Below, piece after piece: positions 36,514-43,651 of a DNA stretch of 64,000 nt. How positions within the stretch are numbered: the stretch's first letter is position 1; each line of letters starts with the position of its first letter. Below the pieces are notes generated by a model. It worked only from the letters and a program-made list of their open reading frames with translations. It made no database searches and was not told the DNA's origin. The translations under genes and the position numbers were made by a program. Source of the stretch: Rhabdaerophilum sp. SD176 (GTDB lineage Bacteria > Pseudomonadota > Alphaproteobacteria > Rhizobiales > Beijerinckiaceae); NCBI RefSeq assembly GCF_030143245.1, contig NZ_JARJNS010000007.1:124001-188000 (forward strand). The letters run 5' to 3'.

Positions 36514-36623
36514 GATTGCAGCATAGACCGGCAGGAGCGCCTGGCCAATTACCTCCGGCTTAATCGACGGGCACTGCCGAAACGCGCATCGTCCTGTCCA
36601 TAGATCCAGCACAGGAGAGGCCG

Positions 36624-37037
36624 ATGCCCATTTCCATGACTCCCTCACCATTTCTGCGGTTTGCGTTGGTCGGTGATGCCCTGGCCAGCGGCGGGACCGG
36701 CTTGCTCCTTGCCGGCGGAGCCGGCTTTCTCACCGACGTCTTTGGTTTGCCGGAGCCATTGCTGCGCTACGCCGGTCTCTTCCTGCTGCCTTATGGCGCC
36801 TTCGTGGGCTATATCGGCACACGCGTCGTGGTTTCGAAGGGGATGATATGGGCCATCATTCTCGCCAATATGGTCTGGGCCGTTGAAAGCGTCCTCTTGT
36901 TGGTCGGGGGCTGGGTATCGCCCACCACCCTCGGCACCGCCTTCATCATCGCGCAGGCCCTTGTCGTTGCGGGCTTCGCCGAGGCGCAGTGGATCGGCCT
37001 GCGGAAGAGCCAGGCCACAACCTTGGCTGAAGCATAG
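36624..37037 (+). CDS. Small four-helix membrane protein, unknown function
   Basis: A 137-residue protein with four hydrophobic helices: FALVGDALASGGTGLLLAGG, RYAGLFLLPYGAFVGYIGT, MIWAIILANMVWAVESVLLL and GTAFIIAQALVVAGFAEAQW. The pattern resembles small integral membrane proteins often annotated as hypothetical. It is divergent from the XRE regulator, which likely controls it. It ends 127 bp before the sigma-type promoter of the radical SAM gene, so it is a separate unit. Confidence 0.7.
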   Translation: MPISMTPSPFLRFALVGDALASGGTGLLLAGGAGFLTDVFGLPEPLLRYAGLFLLPYGAFVGYIGTRVVVSKGMIWAIILANMVWAVESVLLLVGGWVSPTTLGTAFIIAQALVVAGFAEAQWIGLRKSQATTLAEA

Positions 37038-37164
37038 GGGCTGCCGAACAATGCCAGCAAGGGGCTCCCTTGCGCGGTGGCTCTGCCGGACGAACGGCAA
37101 ACCCGTCGGCCGGCAGAAAGCCGAGATCTTGATGCCAGGGAACCAGCCGGCTCAAGAAGCCAAT

Positions 37165-37190
37165 GTAACGAACTGGTCGCGAGGATCGAA
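37165..37190 (+). promoter_or_regulatory. ECF sigma-type promoter GTAACG-N16-CGAA for the radical SAM gene
   Basis: GTAACG at 37165-37170, 16 bases, then CGAA at 37187-37190, with T before the -35 and AT after the -10. The radical SAM start lies 41 bases downstream. The same pattern stands before the ECF sigma gene itself and three other units in this block. It resembles the promoter class used by Caulobacter SigF (GTAACC-N16-CGAA, from memory). Confidence 0.77.
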
Positions 37191-37230
37191 ATGACCCATG
37201 TAGACCTCTCCGCATTCTGGAAGTGACGCC

Positions 37231-38178
37231 ATGGACCTTGGAACGCTCGGCCGAGCCAAATTTGATGATCCCGTTCTGACAGCAAAGGGCGAACGCCGGG
37301 CACGGGTCGGCCTGAAAGCGTTGGAAACCCTTTGGTTCAACACCGGCACCTTGTGCAACATTACCTGCCAGAATTGCTACATCGAGAGTTCGCCGAAAAA
37401 CGACCGGCTGGCCTATCTCTCCCTTGCCGATGTTCGAAGCTATCTGGACGAGATCCGCACCGGGAACCTGCCGGTCAAGATGATCGGGTTCACGGGCGGC
37501 GAACCCTTCATGAACCGTGAGATGATCGCGATCCTCGAGGAGACCCTCAATCGCGGTTTCGAGGTTCTCGTCCTCACCAATGCGATGCGGCCGATGATGC
37601 GCTTTCAGAAGGCGTTGAAACAGATCCGCGAGGCGCATGGCGGGTTGATCCGGTTCCGGGTTTCTCTGGACGATCACCGAGCCGAAATTCATGATCTGGA
37701 GCGGGGCACGGGCTCTTTCCGGAAAGCGATGGAGGGGCTCCGGTTCCTTTCCCGCGAAGGGTTTCAGATCGAGATTGCGGGCCGGCGTCTGGGCGCTGAA
37801 CCGGACGAAGTGGCCCGTGCCGGTTATCGCAACCTCTTCGCGAAGGAAGGGATCGGCATCGACTGTGATGATCCGGTGCAACTCGTCATCTTCCCGGAAA
37901 TGCTCCCCGATGCCGATCCGCCCGAAATCACCGAGGCCTGCTGGCGCATTCTGCACAAGAGCCCTGAGGATGTGATGTGCGCAACATCGCGAATGGTTGT
38001 CCGTCGGAACGGAGCGGATCGCCCCTCGGTGCTGGCCTGCACGCTGATTGCCTATGATCCCCGGTTTGAACTGGGACATACGCTCGCCGAGGCAAGCGCG
38101 CCCGTCGCCCTGAACCACCGCTATTGCGCAACCTTCTGTGTTCTCGGCGGGGCGGCCTGTGGTGCCACCAAGGGCTGA
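37231..38178 (+). CDS. Radical SAM enzyme of unknown reaction
   Basis: A 315-residue protein with the cluster motif LCNITCQNCY (Cys42, Cys46, Cys49) binding a 4Fe-4S cluster and SAM, and the GGEP motif in IGFTGGEPFMN (residues 89-92). The C-terminal 65 residues hold five more Cys (in DVMCATS, LACTLIA, HRYCATFCV and AACGA), suggesting a second cluster. The function is not recognised; it lacks the DUF3641 domain of ArsS as I recall it. It is preceded by a sigma-type promoter and converges with a PhnC-like ATPase gene. Context with glycosyltransferases and MtnP suggests small-molecule rather than peptide modification. Confidence 0.84.
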   Translation: MDLGTLGRAKFDDPVLTAKGERRARVGLKALETLWFNTGTLCNITCQNCYIESSPKNDRLAYLSLADVRSYLDEIRTGNLPVKMIGFTGGEPFMNREMIAILEETLNRGFEVLVLTNAMRPMMRFQKALKQIREAHGGLIRFRVSLDDHRAEIHDLERGTGSFRKAMEGLRFLSREGFQIEIAGRRLGAEPDEVARAGYRNLFAKEGIGIDCDDPVQLVIFPEMLPDADPPEITEACWRILHKSPEDVMCATSRMVVRRNGADRPSVLACTLIAYDPRFELGHTLAEASAPVALNHRYCATFCVLGGAACGATKG

Positions 38179-38215
38179 TTTTCTGCCCGGTTGGCGATCA
38201 GCCCGTCGTGAAGTG

Positions 38216-38911
38216 CTACGCGTCAGGTGCGGCCAATCGGCCGGAACGCATCAGCAGGATGCGGTCGGCAAATTCGGCAGCGAGTTCCGGCTGATGCAGC
38301 GTACAGAGGATGGCCAGCCCCTTCGACTTTGCCATCTCGCGCATGAGACCGAGAACCAGCCGCGCGGCGTGCGGATCAAGGCTGGCGACAGGTTCGTCCG
38401 CAAGCAGGATGCGGGTTTCCTGCATGAGGGCCCGAGCGATCGCAACGCGCTGTTGCTGCCCGCCGGACAAGGTATCGGCGCGCTGGTATCGCTGGCTGGC
38501 GAGACCGACCGATGCGAGCGCTGTTTCGGCTTTGGCCGTGAGGCCTTCCGGGTATAGCCCCGAAGCGATACGCCAGAGCGGGAGACGTGGCAAAGCGCCT
38601 GTCATCACATTCGCCAGGGCCGTTCGCCGTCGGACAAGGTTGAACTGCTGGAAGACAACGCCAATCCGGCCGCGGGCTTGCCGGAGTGCTCGCCCCTTGA
38701 GAGAGCCAAAGGCAACGCGATCGATTTCGATCGAACCGGCATCCGGCTCGATCAATCGTGTGATGCACCGGAAGAGCGTGGACTTCCCCGAGCCACTGGG
38801 GCCCAGCACAGCAACAAATTCGCCGGCCGCAATGTCAAACGAGACATTGTCGAGGGCGTCAAGCCCGCCGAAGCGTTTCGTGAGGCCCGCAACAGCAAGA
38901 ACCGGCGTCAT
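38216..38911 (-). CDS. PhnC-like ABC transporter ATP-binding protein
   Basis: A 231-residue ATPase: Walker A GPSGSGKST (residues 37-45), Q-loop VFQQFNLVRR, signature LSGGQQQRVAIARAL, Walker B ILLADEPVASLD and the switch His in CTLHQPELA. The FNLVRR and TLHQ features match phosphonate/phosphite importers (PhnC, PtxA). It overlaps the permease gene by four bases and is the last gene of a three-gene operon expressed from the sigma-type promoter at 40699. Confidence 0.87.
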   Translation of the reverse strand: MTPVLAVAGLTKRFGGLDALDNVSFDIAAGEFVAVLGPSGSGKSTLFRCITRLIEPDAGSIEIDRVAFGSLKGRALRQARGRIGVVFQQFNLVRRRTALANVMTGALPRLPLWRIASGLYPEGLTAKAETALASVGLASQRYQRADTLSGGQQQRVAIARALMQETRILLADEPVASLDPHAARLVLGLMREMAKSKGLAILCTLHQPELAAEFADRILLMRSGRLAAPDA

Positions 38912-39750
38912 GAAAGCCTCCGCCGAAGCCAGGCGCTCAGCTGATCGATAAGCGTGACCATCACCAGAATGACGAGAAGGATTGTCAGCACACGGTCAAA
39001 CAGCAGCAGATCGACGCTGTTCTTGAGTTCCTGTCCGATGCCCCCGGCCCCGACAATGCCGAGGACAGTGGAGGCCCGCACATTGAATTCCCACATGTAG
39101 AGAAGGATCGAGGCAAGCTGGGGCAGGACATCCGGCAACTGGGCATGGAAGAACACCTTGAGGCGGCCAGCCCCGCTCATCCGTGCCGCTTCGACGGGCC
39201 CGTTCTCGGCGGTTTCGATGGCCTCGGCCCAGAGCTTGGCGATCGATCCTGCCGTATGGACCGCAATGCCAAGAACGCCGGCGAAGGGGCCAAGGCCGAC
39301 CGCAGCAACGAAGATCAAGGCGAAGACGAAGGAATCGATGCCGCGCAGGCCATTCAGGAGCCAGCGCGCAGGAAGGGCCGCAATCGGCGAGATGCCGATA
39401 TTCCGGGCCGAGAGCAGGCAGATCGGCGCGGCAATGATCGCACCGAAAGAAACGCCGATTGTGGCCATGGCGACCGTTTCAAGGCCGCGCCGGATGAGGA
39501 CGTCCAGTTCGCTCAGATCCGGCGGCCAGGACCGCGCGAGCCATGTCCAGAGGCGCGGCAGCCCTTCAACGAGCCGTGAAAGACTGACTTCCGAGACGTG
39601 AAGGCATAGCAGGTAGAATGCGATGCCGAGAACAACCAGCGGCAGGAATGCCCGGGCCTGGCGAGGGCCGGGTTCAGTCGCTCCGCTTGGTCCCGTGTTA
39701 TTGCCATCCCGGGGCCGATCCACGGCCACGTCCTCGATCCGATCGGCCAC
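38908..39750 (-). CDS. PhnE-like ABC transporter permease
   Basis: A 280-residue permease with about six helices. The coupling loop is EAARMSGAGRLKVFFHAQLP followed by DVLPQLASILLYMWEFNVRA, and GIVGAGGIGQEL follows, typical of PhnE. A GTG at 39750, preceded by GAGGG, is chosen; it lies nine bases after the binding-protein stop. An ATG at 39840 lies inside the previous gene and lacks support. Confidence 0.83.
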   Translation of the reverse strand: MADRIEDVAVDRPRDGNNTGPSGATEPGPRQARAFLPLVVLGIAFYLLCLHVSEVSLSRLVEGLPRLWTWLARSWPPDLSELDVLIRRGLETVAMATIGVSFGAIIAAPICLLSARNIGISPIAALPARWLLNGLRGIDSFVFALIFVAAVGLGPFAGVLGIAVHTAGSIAKLWAEAIETAENGPVEAARMSGAGRLKVFFHAQLPDVLPQLASILLYMWEFNVRASTVLGIVGAGGIGQELKNSVDLLLFDRVLTILLVILVMVTLIDQLSAWLRRRLS

Positions 39751-39758
39751 AGCAGCCC

Positions 39759-40622
39759 TCAGGCCTTGGGTTGCAGGCGGCCGACGGCCATTCCGGCCGC
39801 TTCGATGAGGGCATAGGCGCTGTGACCGGCCTTGATCCACCCCGTATAGCGGGGGGCCATGATGGTCCGGGCATCCTCCTCCGAGATCGCGGTGACGATG
39901 TCCTGGATCCGCGCGGTCATCGCTGGTTCGAAGCCCGCGCGCACCACAAGCGGGTCATTCGGCAGCGGGTCGGAGGTCCAGACAATCCTGACCTCCTCGC
40001 GCTTGACGAGGCCACGATCCGCCATGCTGTTGAAGTTGCGATCGAAATCGGTCGCGAGGTCCACCTGCCCGTTGGCGACAGCCGTCACATTGGCCGGATG
40101 GGAGGCACCGTCGCGATACTGGAAGAATGTCTTCGGATCGATGCCCCGCTGCCGGAAATAATGGGTCGGAATCAGCCAGCCTGACGTCGAGCCGACATCC
40201 GCAAACGAGATCCGCAATCCCTTCGCGCCCTCCGGCCAGGAGGGAATCGTCAGGCCGGGACGGCCGAGGATGATGGCGTGATAGAACGGGCGGCCATCAT
40301 ATTTGACGGTGGCGATTGCCTGTGCGCCGCCCTGATGATGGGCGAGCACATAGCCCCACGGGCCCATCCAGGCGAGATCGGCCTGCCCATTGGCGAGCGC
40401 GATCGCAATCCCGGCCCAATCATTGGTGACCACGAGGTCATAGGGTCGGCCAAGGCGATCGGCGAGATGCTTGAAGAACGGCTCGAAGGCTTTCCGCGTG
40501 TCTGACGGTGTTGGCTGAAAAGGGCCAACGGCAAAACGCAGGCGAGTTTCCCGTGCCCGGAGGATCGCCGGTGCAGCCAGCAGGCCGCCGGTTGTCAGAA
40601 TCAGGGATCGACGGCTCAGCAT
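39759..40622 (-). CDS. PhnD-like periplasmic binding protein
   Basis: A 287-residue protein with a twin-arginine-like signal (MLSRRSLILTTGGLLAAPAI). The mature part has LRFAVGPFQPTPSDTRKAFE, TNDWAGIAIALANGQADLAW, DVGSTSGWLIPTHYF and NDPLVVRAGFE, the plan of phosphate/phosphite/phosphonate-binding PhnD proteins. The true ligand could be any small oxyanion or organophosphorus/arsenic compound. It is the first gene of the importer operon and starts 77 bases from a sigma-type promoter. Confidence 0.85.
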   Translation of the reverse strand: MLSRRSLILTTGGLLAAPAILRARETRLRFAVGPFQPTPSDTRKAFEPFFKHLADRLGRPYDLVVTNDWAGIAIALANGQADLAWMGPWGYVLAHHQGGAQAIATVKYDGRPFYHAIILGRPGLTIPSWPEGAKGLRISFADVGSTSGWLIPTHYFRQRGIDPKTFFQYRDGASHPANVTAVANGQVDLATDFDRNFNSMADRGLVKREEVRIVWTSDPLPNDPLVVRAGFEPAMTARIQDIVTAISEEDARTIMAPRYTGWIKAGHSAYALIEAAGMAVGRLQPKA

Positions 40623-40698
40623 GAGAAGGCTCTCGCTTGTCAGGTTCTCGGACGTGAACGATGCCATCCCTGCTCGAGCAGGTCGGCCTATGCGAGAT

Positions 40699-40724
40699 TT
40701 CGGTCTGCCGATCAGTAACGTTAC
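40699..40724 (-). promoter_or_regulatory. ECF sigma-type promoter for the PhnD-like importer operon
   Basis: On the minus strand: TGTAACG with GTAACG at 40724-40719, 16 bases, then CGAA at 40702-40699. The importer starts at 40622. Its -35 hexamer overlaps by two bases that of the opposite promoter at 40715, forming the palindrome GTAACGTTAC. Confidence 0.77.
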
Positions 40725-40740
40725 AGCAGAGGCCTGCGAA
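40715..40740 (+). promoter_or_regulatory. ECF sigma-type promoter for the metallophosphoesterase gene
   Basis: GTAACG at 40715-40720, 16 bases, CGAA at 40737-40740. The gene starts at 40768, only 27 bases after CGAA, with its ribosome site GAAGAGG in between. Confidence 0.77.
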
Positions 40741-40767
40741 AACAGGGGGAACGGAAGAGGTGCTCTC

Positions 40768-41628
40768 ATGAACGACAAGGCCTGGCTGCTCTTTGGTGGT
40801 CCCTACAGCAACCTTCAGGCGACAGAGGCTCTGCTGGCCGAGGCAAAACGGCTCGGGTTCCCGTCAGAGCGGATGCTGTGTACTGGCGATCTCGTTGCCT
40901 ATTGCGGTGATCCGGTCGCAACCATCGACAGGATCCGCGAGGCCGGCATTGCCGTCGTGATGGGAAATTGCGACGAGCAGCTCGGGGCCGGAGCCACGGA
41001 TTGCGGATGCGGGTTCGAGCCGGACAGCGCCTGCGCGCGCCTCTCCGCCGATTGGTATTCCTATGCGAACAGCGTCGTACGCCCCGATCAGCGCCTTTGG
41101 CTCGCCGGCTTGCCGCGCCGCATCGACCTCGATATCGGCGGCAGGACATTCGCGGCCATCCATGGCTCGGCGAAGTCCATCAATGCATTCGTCTTTTCCG
41201 GTACGCCGGAGCCGGAAAAGCTAGCCAGCCTCGAGGATGTCGGTTGCGACGGCGTGATCGGCGGGCATTCAGGTCTTCCGTTCACCGACCGGATCGATCA
41301 TCGCCTCTGGCACAACCCCGGCGTGATCGGTATGCCGGCCAATGACGGCACCGCGAGGGTCTGGTTCAGCCTGCTCATCCCGGAACCGGCGGGGCTGAGG
41401 ATCGAGCATCGTGCACTTGCCTATGATGTTGCCGGGGCACAGGCCGCGATGGCGCGTGCGGGGCTGCCGGCCTGTTATCGCGAGGCTCTGGGCACCGGAC
41501 TTTGGCCAAGCCTCGACGTGCTGACCGAGCGCGAGCGGATGGCAACCGGCAAGCCGATCAAGGAGACAGGCTTCCTTTGGTCCGCGCCCTTGAAAGACGA
41601 GGTCCCGCAGGCTGAAGCCGCGGCCTGA
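40768..41628 (+). CDS. Metallophosphoesterase-fold protein with altered first metal motif
   Basis: A 286-residue protein of the calcineurin-like fold. Later motifs are in place: CTGDLVAYCGDP (motif II), VMGNCDEQ (motif III), AIHGSAK and IGGHSGLPF (His-containing motifs IV and V). The first motif, normally D-x-H-G-N, reads LLFGGPYSNLQA, so the Asp and His that hold the first metal are missing. It may bind one metal or act on an unusual substrate. The ATG at 40768 has GAAGAGG eight bases upstream. It is divergent from the PhnD-like importer and shares its promoter region. Confidence 0.77.
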   Translation: MNDKAWLLFGGPYSNLQATEALLAEAKRLGFPSERMLCTGDLVAYCGDPVATIDRIREAGIAVVMGNCDEQLGAGATDCGCGFEPDSACARLSADWYSYANSVVRPDQRLWLAGLPRRIDLDIGGRTFAAIHGSAKSINAFVFSGTPEPEKLASLEDVGCDGVIGGHSGLPFTDRIDHRLWHNPGVIGMPANDGTARVWFSLLIPEPAGLRIEHRALAYDVAGAQAAMARAGLPACYREALGTGLWPSLDVLTERERMATGKPIKETGFLWSAPLKDEVPQAEAAA

Positions 41629-41636
41629 CCGGATCT

Positions 41637-42290
41637 TTACCGATGAAGGAGCGCCTGGCGGAAGGTCAGGCGGAGGTGGTGCCATGTCGTTCGGAACCAG
41701 CCGTTCCGCGCGTATTTCCGGGCGCTGGTGAGGACAGTCACGCCGACCGGGCGAACCGGCATGCCCAGGCGATGCGCCTTCTGGATCAGCAGATGATCTT
41801 CGCCCGTTGATGTCCGCTCATCATAGCCTCCGAGGCGCATGAAAGCCTCATGCGAAAGGCAGAGTGCCTGATCACCGAACGGGATGCCGAAGCACCGGGA
41901 CCGGAAATGCACACCCAGCTCGGTCAGGCGCATAAGGGGGCTCCCGTCGAAACGGAGGTCAAAATAGTAGATGGCCTCCGCTTTTTGCAGGCAGGCCTGA
42001 AGCGCCTCGATCGCATCCGATGACAGGATGGTATCCGCATGCACAAACCAGAGATATTTTCCGGAAGCCATTGCCGCCGCACGGTTCATGCTGGACGCGC
42101 GCGTTCCGCCGCGGGCCAGAATGATCTCGAAGCTCGGAGGCAAGCTGTCGAGCAGCCGGACAGGGCGAACTTCTCCTGTCGCGAGCGGGATGATCACGCT
42201 CAGGGCGGGCTCCTTCTGCGCGCTCGGCTGGCAGAGTTCGAGCTCGACCGGTTGCTCCGTCGTGGCAGGTGTTCTGATCCCATCGATCAT
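41637..42290 (-). CDS. GT2-fold glycosyltransferase, TIGR04283-like (rSAM/selenodomain-associated transferase 2)
   Basis: A 217-residue transferase. The region SSMNRAAAMASGKYLWFVHADT, here cited in part (residues about 78-99), plus PFGDQALCLSHEAFMRLGGY and GEDHLLIQKA match the TIGR04283 family often linked with arsenosugar-type clusters. The N-terminal nucleotide-sugar loop, usually with a DGGS motif, is ARGGTRAS, and the opening IPTLNE is IPLATGE, so donor binding may differ. The ATG at 42290 has GGCGGAGG six bases upstream; a longer frame to 42416 has no such site. It converges with the metallophosphoesterase gene, eight bases apart. Confidence 0.72.
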   Translation of the reverse strand: MIDGIRTPATTEQPVELELCQPSAQKEPALSVIIPLATGEVRPVRLLDSLPPSFEIILARGGTRASSMNRAAAMASGKYLWFVHADTILSSDAIEALQACLQKAEAIYYFDLRFDGSPLMRLTELGVHFRSRCFGIPFGDQALCLSHEAFMRLGGYDERTSTGEDHLLIQKAHRLGMPVRPVGVTVLTSARKYARNGWFRTTWHHLRLTFRQALLHR

Positions 42291-42406
42291 TCTTGCCTCC
42301 GCCAGGTAGCCGTTCAGCGCCGTGAAACCGGGATCTGTCCAGCCGGAGGCATCTGACGCCAAACCGCACCGGTTGGACCTTCTGTTGATCTGGCTACGTT
42401 CCCAAA

Positions 42407-42432
42407 TACGCGACACCCGTCAGTTCTGTTAC
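42407..42432 (-). promoter_or_regulatory. Weaker sigma-type promoter candidate for the TIGR04283-like gene
   Basis: On the minus strand GTAACA (42432-42427), 16 bases, CGTA (42410-42407). It differs from the five perfect sites at one -35 and one -10 base, and lies 117 bases from the gene start. Listed because spacing and strand fit, but chance occurrence is possible. Confidence 0.35.
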
Positions 42433-42514
42433 AGACATTTTGCGACCGGCAGGGAAGAACAACACGGGCACACACCCTTTCGGCAGCGTTGGACGCTCGT
42501 CAGCGAAAACCAGA

Positions 42515-43441
42515 TCAGATCAGCAGCTCCGCCCAGCCCTTGAACCTGCGCCTGCCGGAACCATCCGTTCGACGGACCTCGCCCTGGATCACCGACATGG
42601 CGAAGCCGCCCTTTGTCCAATCCGCCACAGCCTCGAGATGGACCGTCGAGGCTTCCAGCTGCCATTGCCCGCCGGCATGTTGAAAGCCGATCTCCCATCG
42701 GGTCGGCCAACGGTAGTCGCGATCCGCCAAAGCCTGGGTCTCCTTGATGGAAAAATCGATTGCGGAGAGCGTACCAGGCGCCTCGAATGTGGCCATCCCG
42801 CTCTCACGCGGCGTCCCAGGCTGGATGCGTTCGTGATAGCGGATATAGAGGTCGTGGTAATCCTCGGTCATCAGGTAGAGACCGTTGAAATTGGACCAGT
42901 TGGCGCCAAAATCGCTGGTGAAGCGATTATATCCCGTCTGTGCGATGAACTCGAAGAGAACGCGCCCTTTCAAGGTTCGTCCGCGCCAGTTCAGGATGGC
43001 CGGCGCAGCGCCGATCCAGTAATCGCGATCCTCGGTCTGCCGGCGCAGGACCGGAACCAGCCTGTCGACTGACATCTCGATGCCGTTGGTTGCGCTGGAC
43101 ATGCGGATGCCGCTCTCGATTGTCCCCCGAAACTGGAAATGCCCGGAATCGGGAATGATCAGAAGTTCGCGCCCGGGATTGGGATAATGCGCGCTGCCGA
43201 CAATCGGCACGATGCCTGTGCCTTCGGCATACATCATGATCCAGTGATCGGCGAAAAACTGGTCACCGGTCTGTCCGCGATTATTGTCATGGGCAAGATA
43301 GACCGAGCCCTCCGCATCCGATCCCACAAAGGAAAAATAGTCGGAATGGTAGCGCTTCGTGACCTCGGCCCAAGCCGGATGGCTGGCGCAGACAGCGAGT
43401 CCGGTGCCCAGGCCAAAAAGGTCGCGGCGATTGAATGACAT
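42515..43441 (-). CDS. Exported protein of unknown function, twin-arginine-like signal
   Basis: A 308-residue protein with signal MSFNRRDLFGLGTGLAVCAS and likely cleavage near AWAEV. The mature part is rich in aromatic and beta-type segments: FSFVGSDAEGSVYLAHDNNR, WIMMYAEGTGIVPIVGSAHY, FGANWSNFNGLYLMTEDYHD and a C-terminal GRRRFKGWAELLI. The layout loosely recalls lipocalin-like carotenoid hydratase/AttH proteins, which I cannot confirm. It is divergent from the eight-gene flavoprotein operon and ends near the TIGR04283-like gene. No perfect sigma-type promoter was found for it. Confidence 0.62.
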   Translation of the reverse strand: MSFNRRDLFGLGTGLAVCASHPAWAEVTKRYHSDYFSFVGSDAEGSVYLAHDNNRGQTGDQFFADHWIMMYAEGTGIVPIVGSAHYPNPGRELLIIPDSGHFQFRGTIESGIRMSSATNGIEMSVDRLVPVLRRQTEDRDYWIGAAPAILNWRGRTLKGRVLFEFIAQTGYNRFTSDFGANWSNFNGLYLMTEDYHDLYIRYHERIQPGTPRESGMATFEAPGTLSAIDFSIKETQALADRDYRWPTRWEIGFQHAGGQWQLEASTVHLEAVADWTKGGFAMSVIQGEVRRTDGSGRRRFKGWAELLI

Positions 43442-43589
43442 GAATTGACCTCTCCCTGCCTGGGCAGCAACGATGCCGGCTCATGCGTATCGCGCAATTC
43501 ACGTTCTCTCGATCACGGCTTCTCAAAAGCGGCGGAGCCATGTCCAGCGCGTTCACGATTGCCTGACAAAGGCGTGAAGCGCTTTGGCT

Positions 43590-43615
43590 GTAACGGGAAT
43601 TCCGCCAGACACGAA
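43590..43615 (+). promoter_or_regulatory. ECF sigma-type promoter for the eight-gene flavoprotein operon
   Basis: TGTAACG with GTAACG at 43590-43595, 16 bases, CGAA at 43612-43615 followed by TAT. The first start codon of the operon is at 43652, 36 bases downstream, with AGGA in between. Confidence 0.77.
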
Positions 43616-43651
43616 TATACTCGCAAGAAACACGAGTTCACAGGAACCCTG

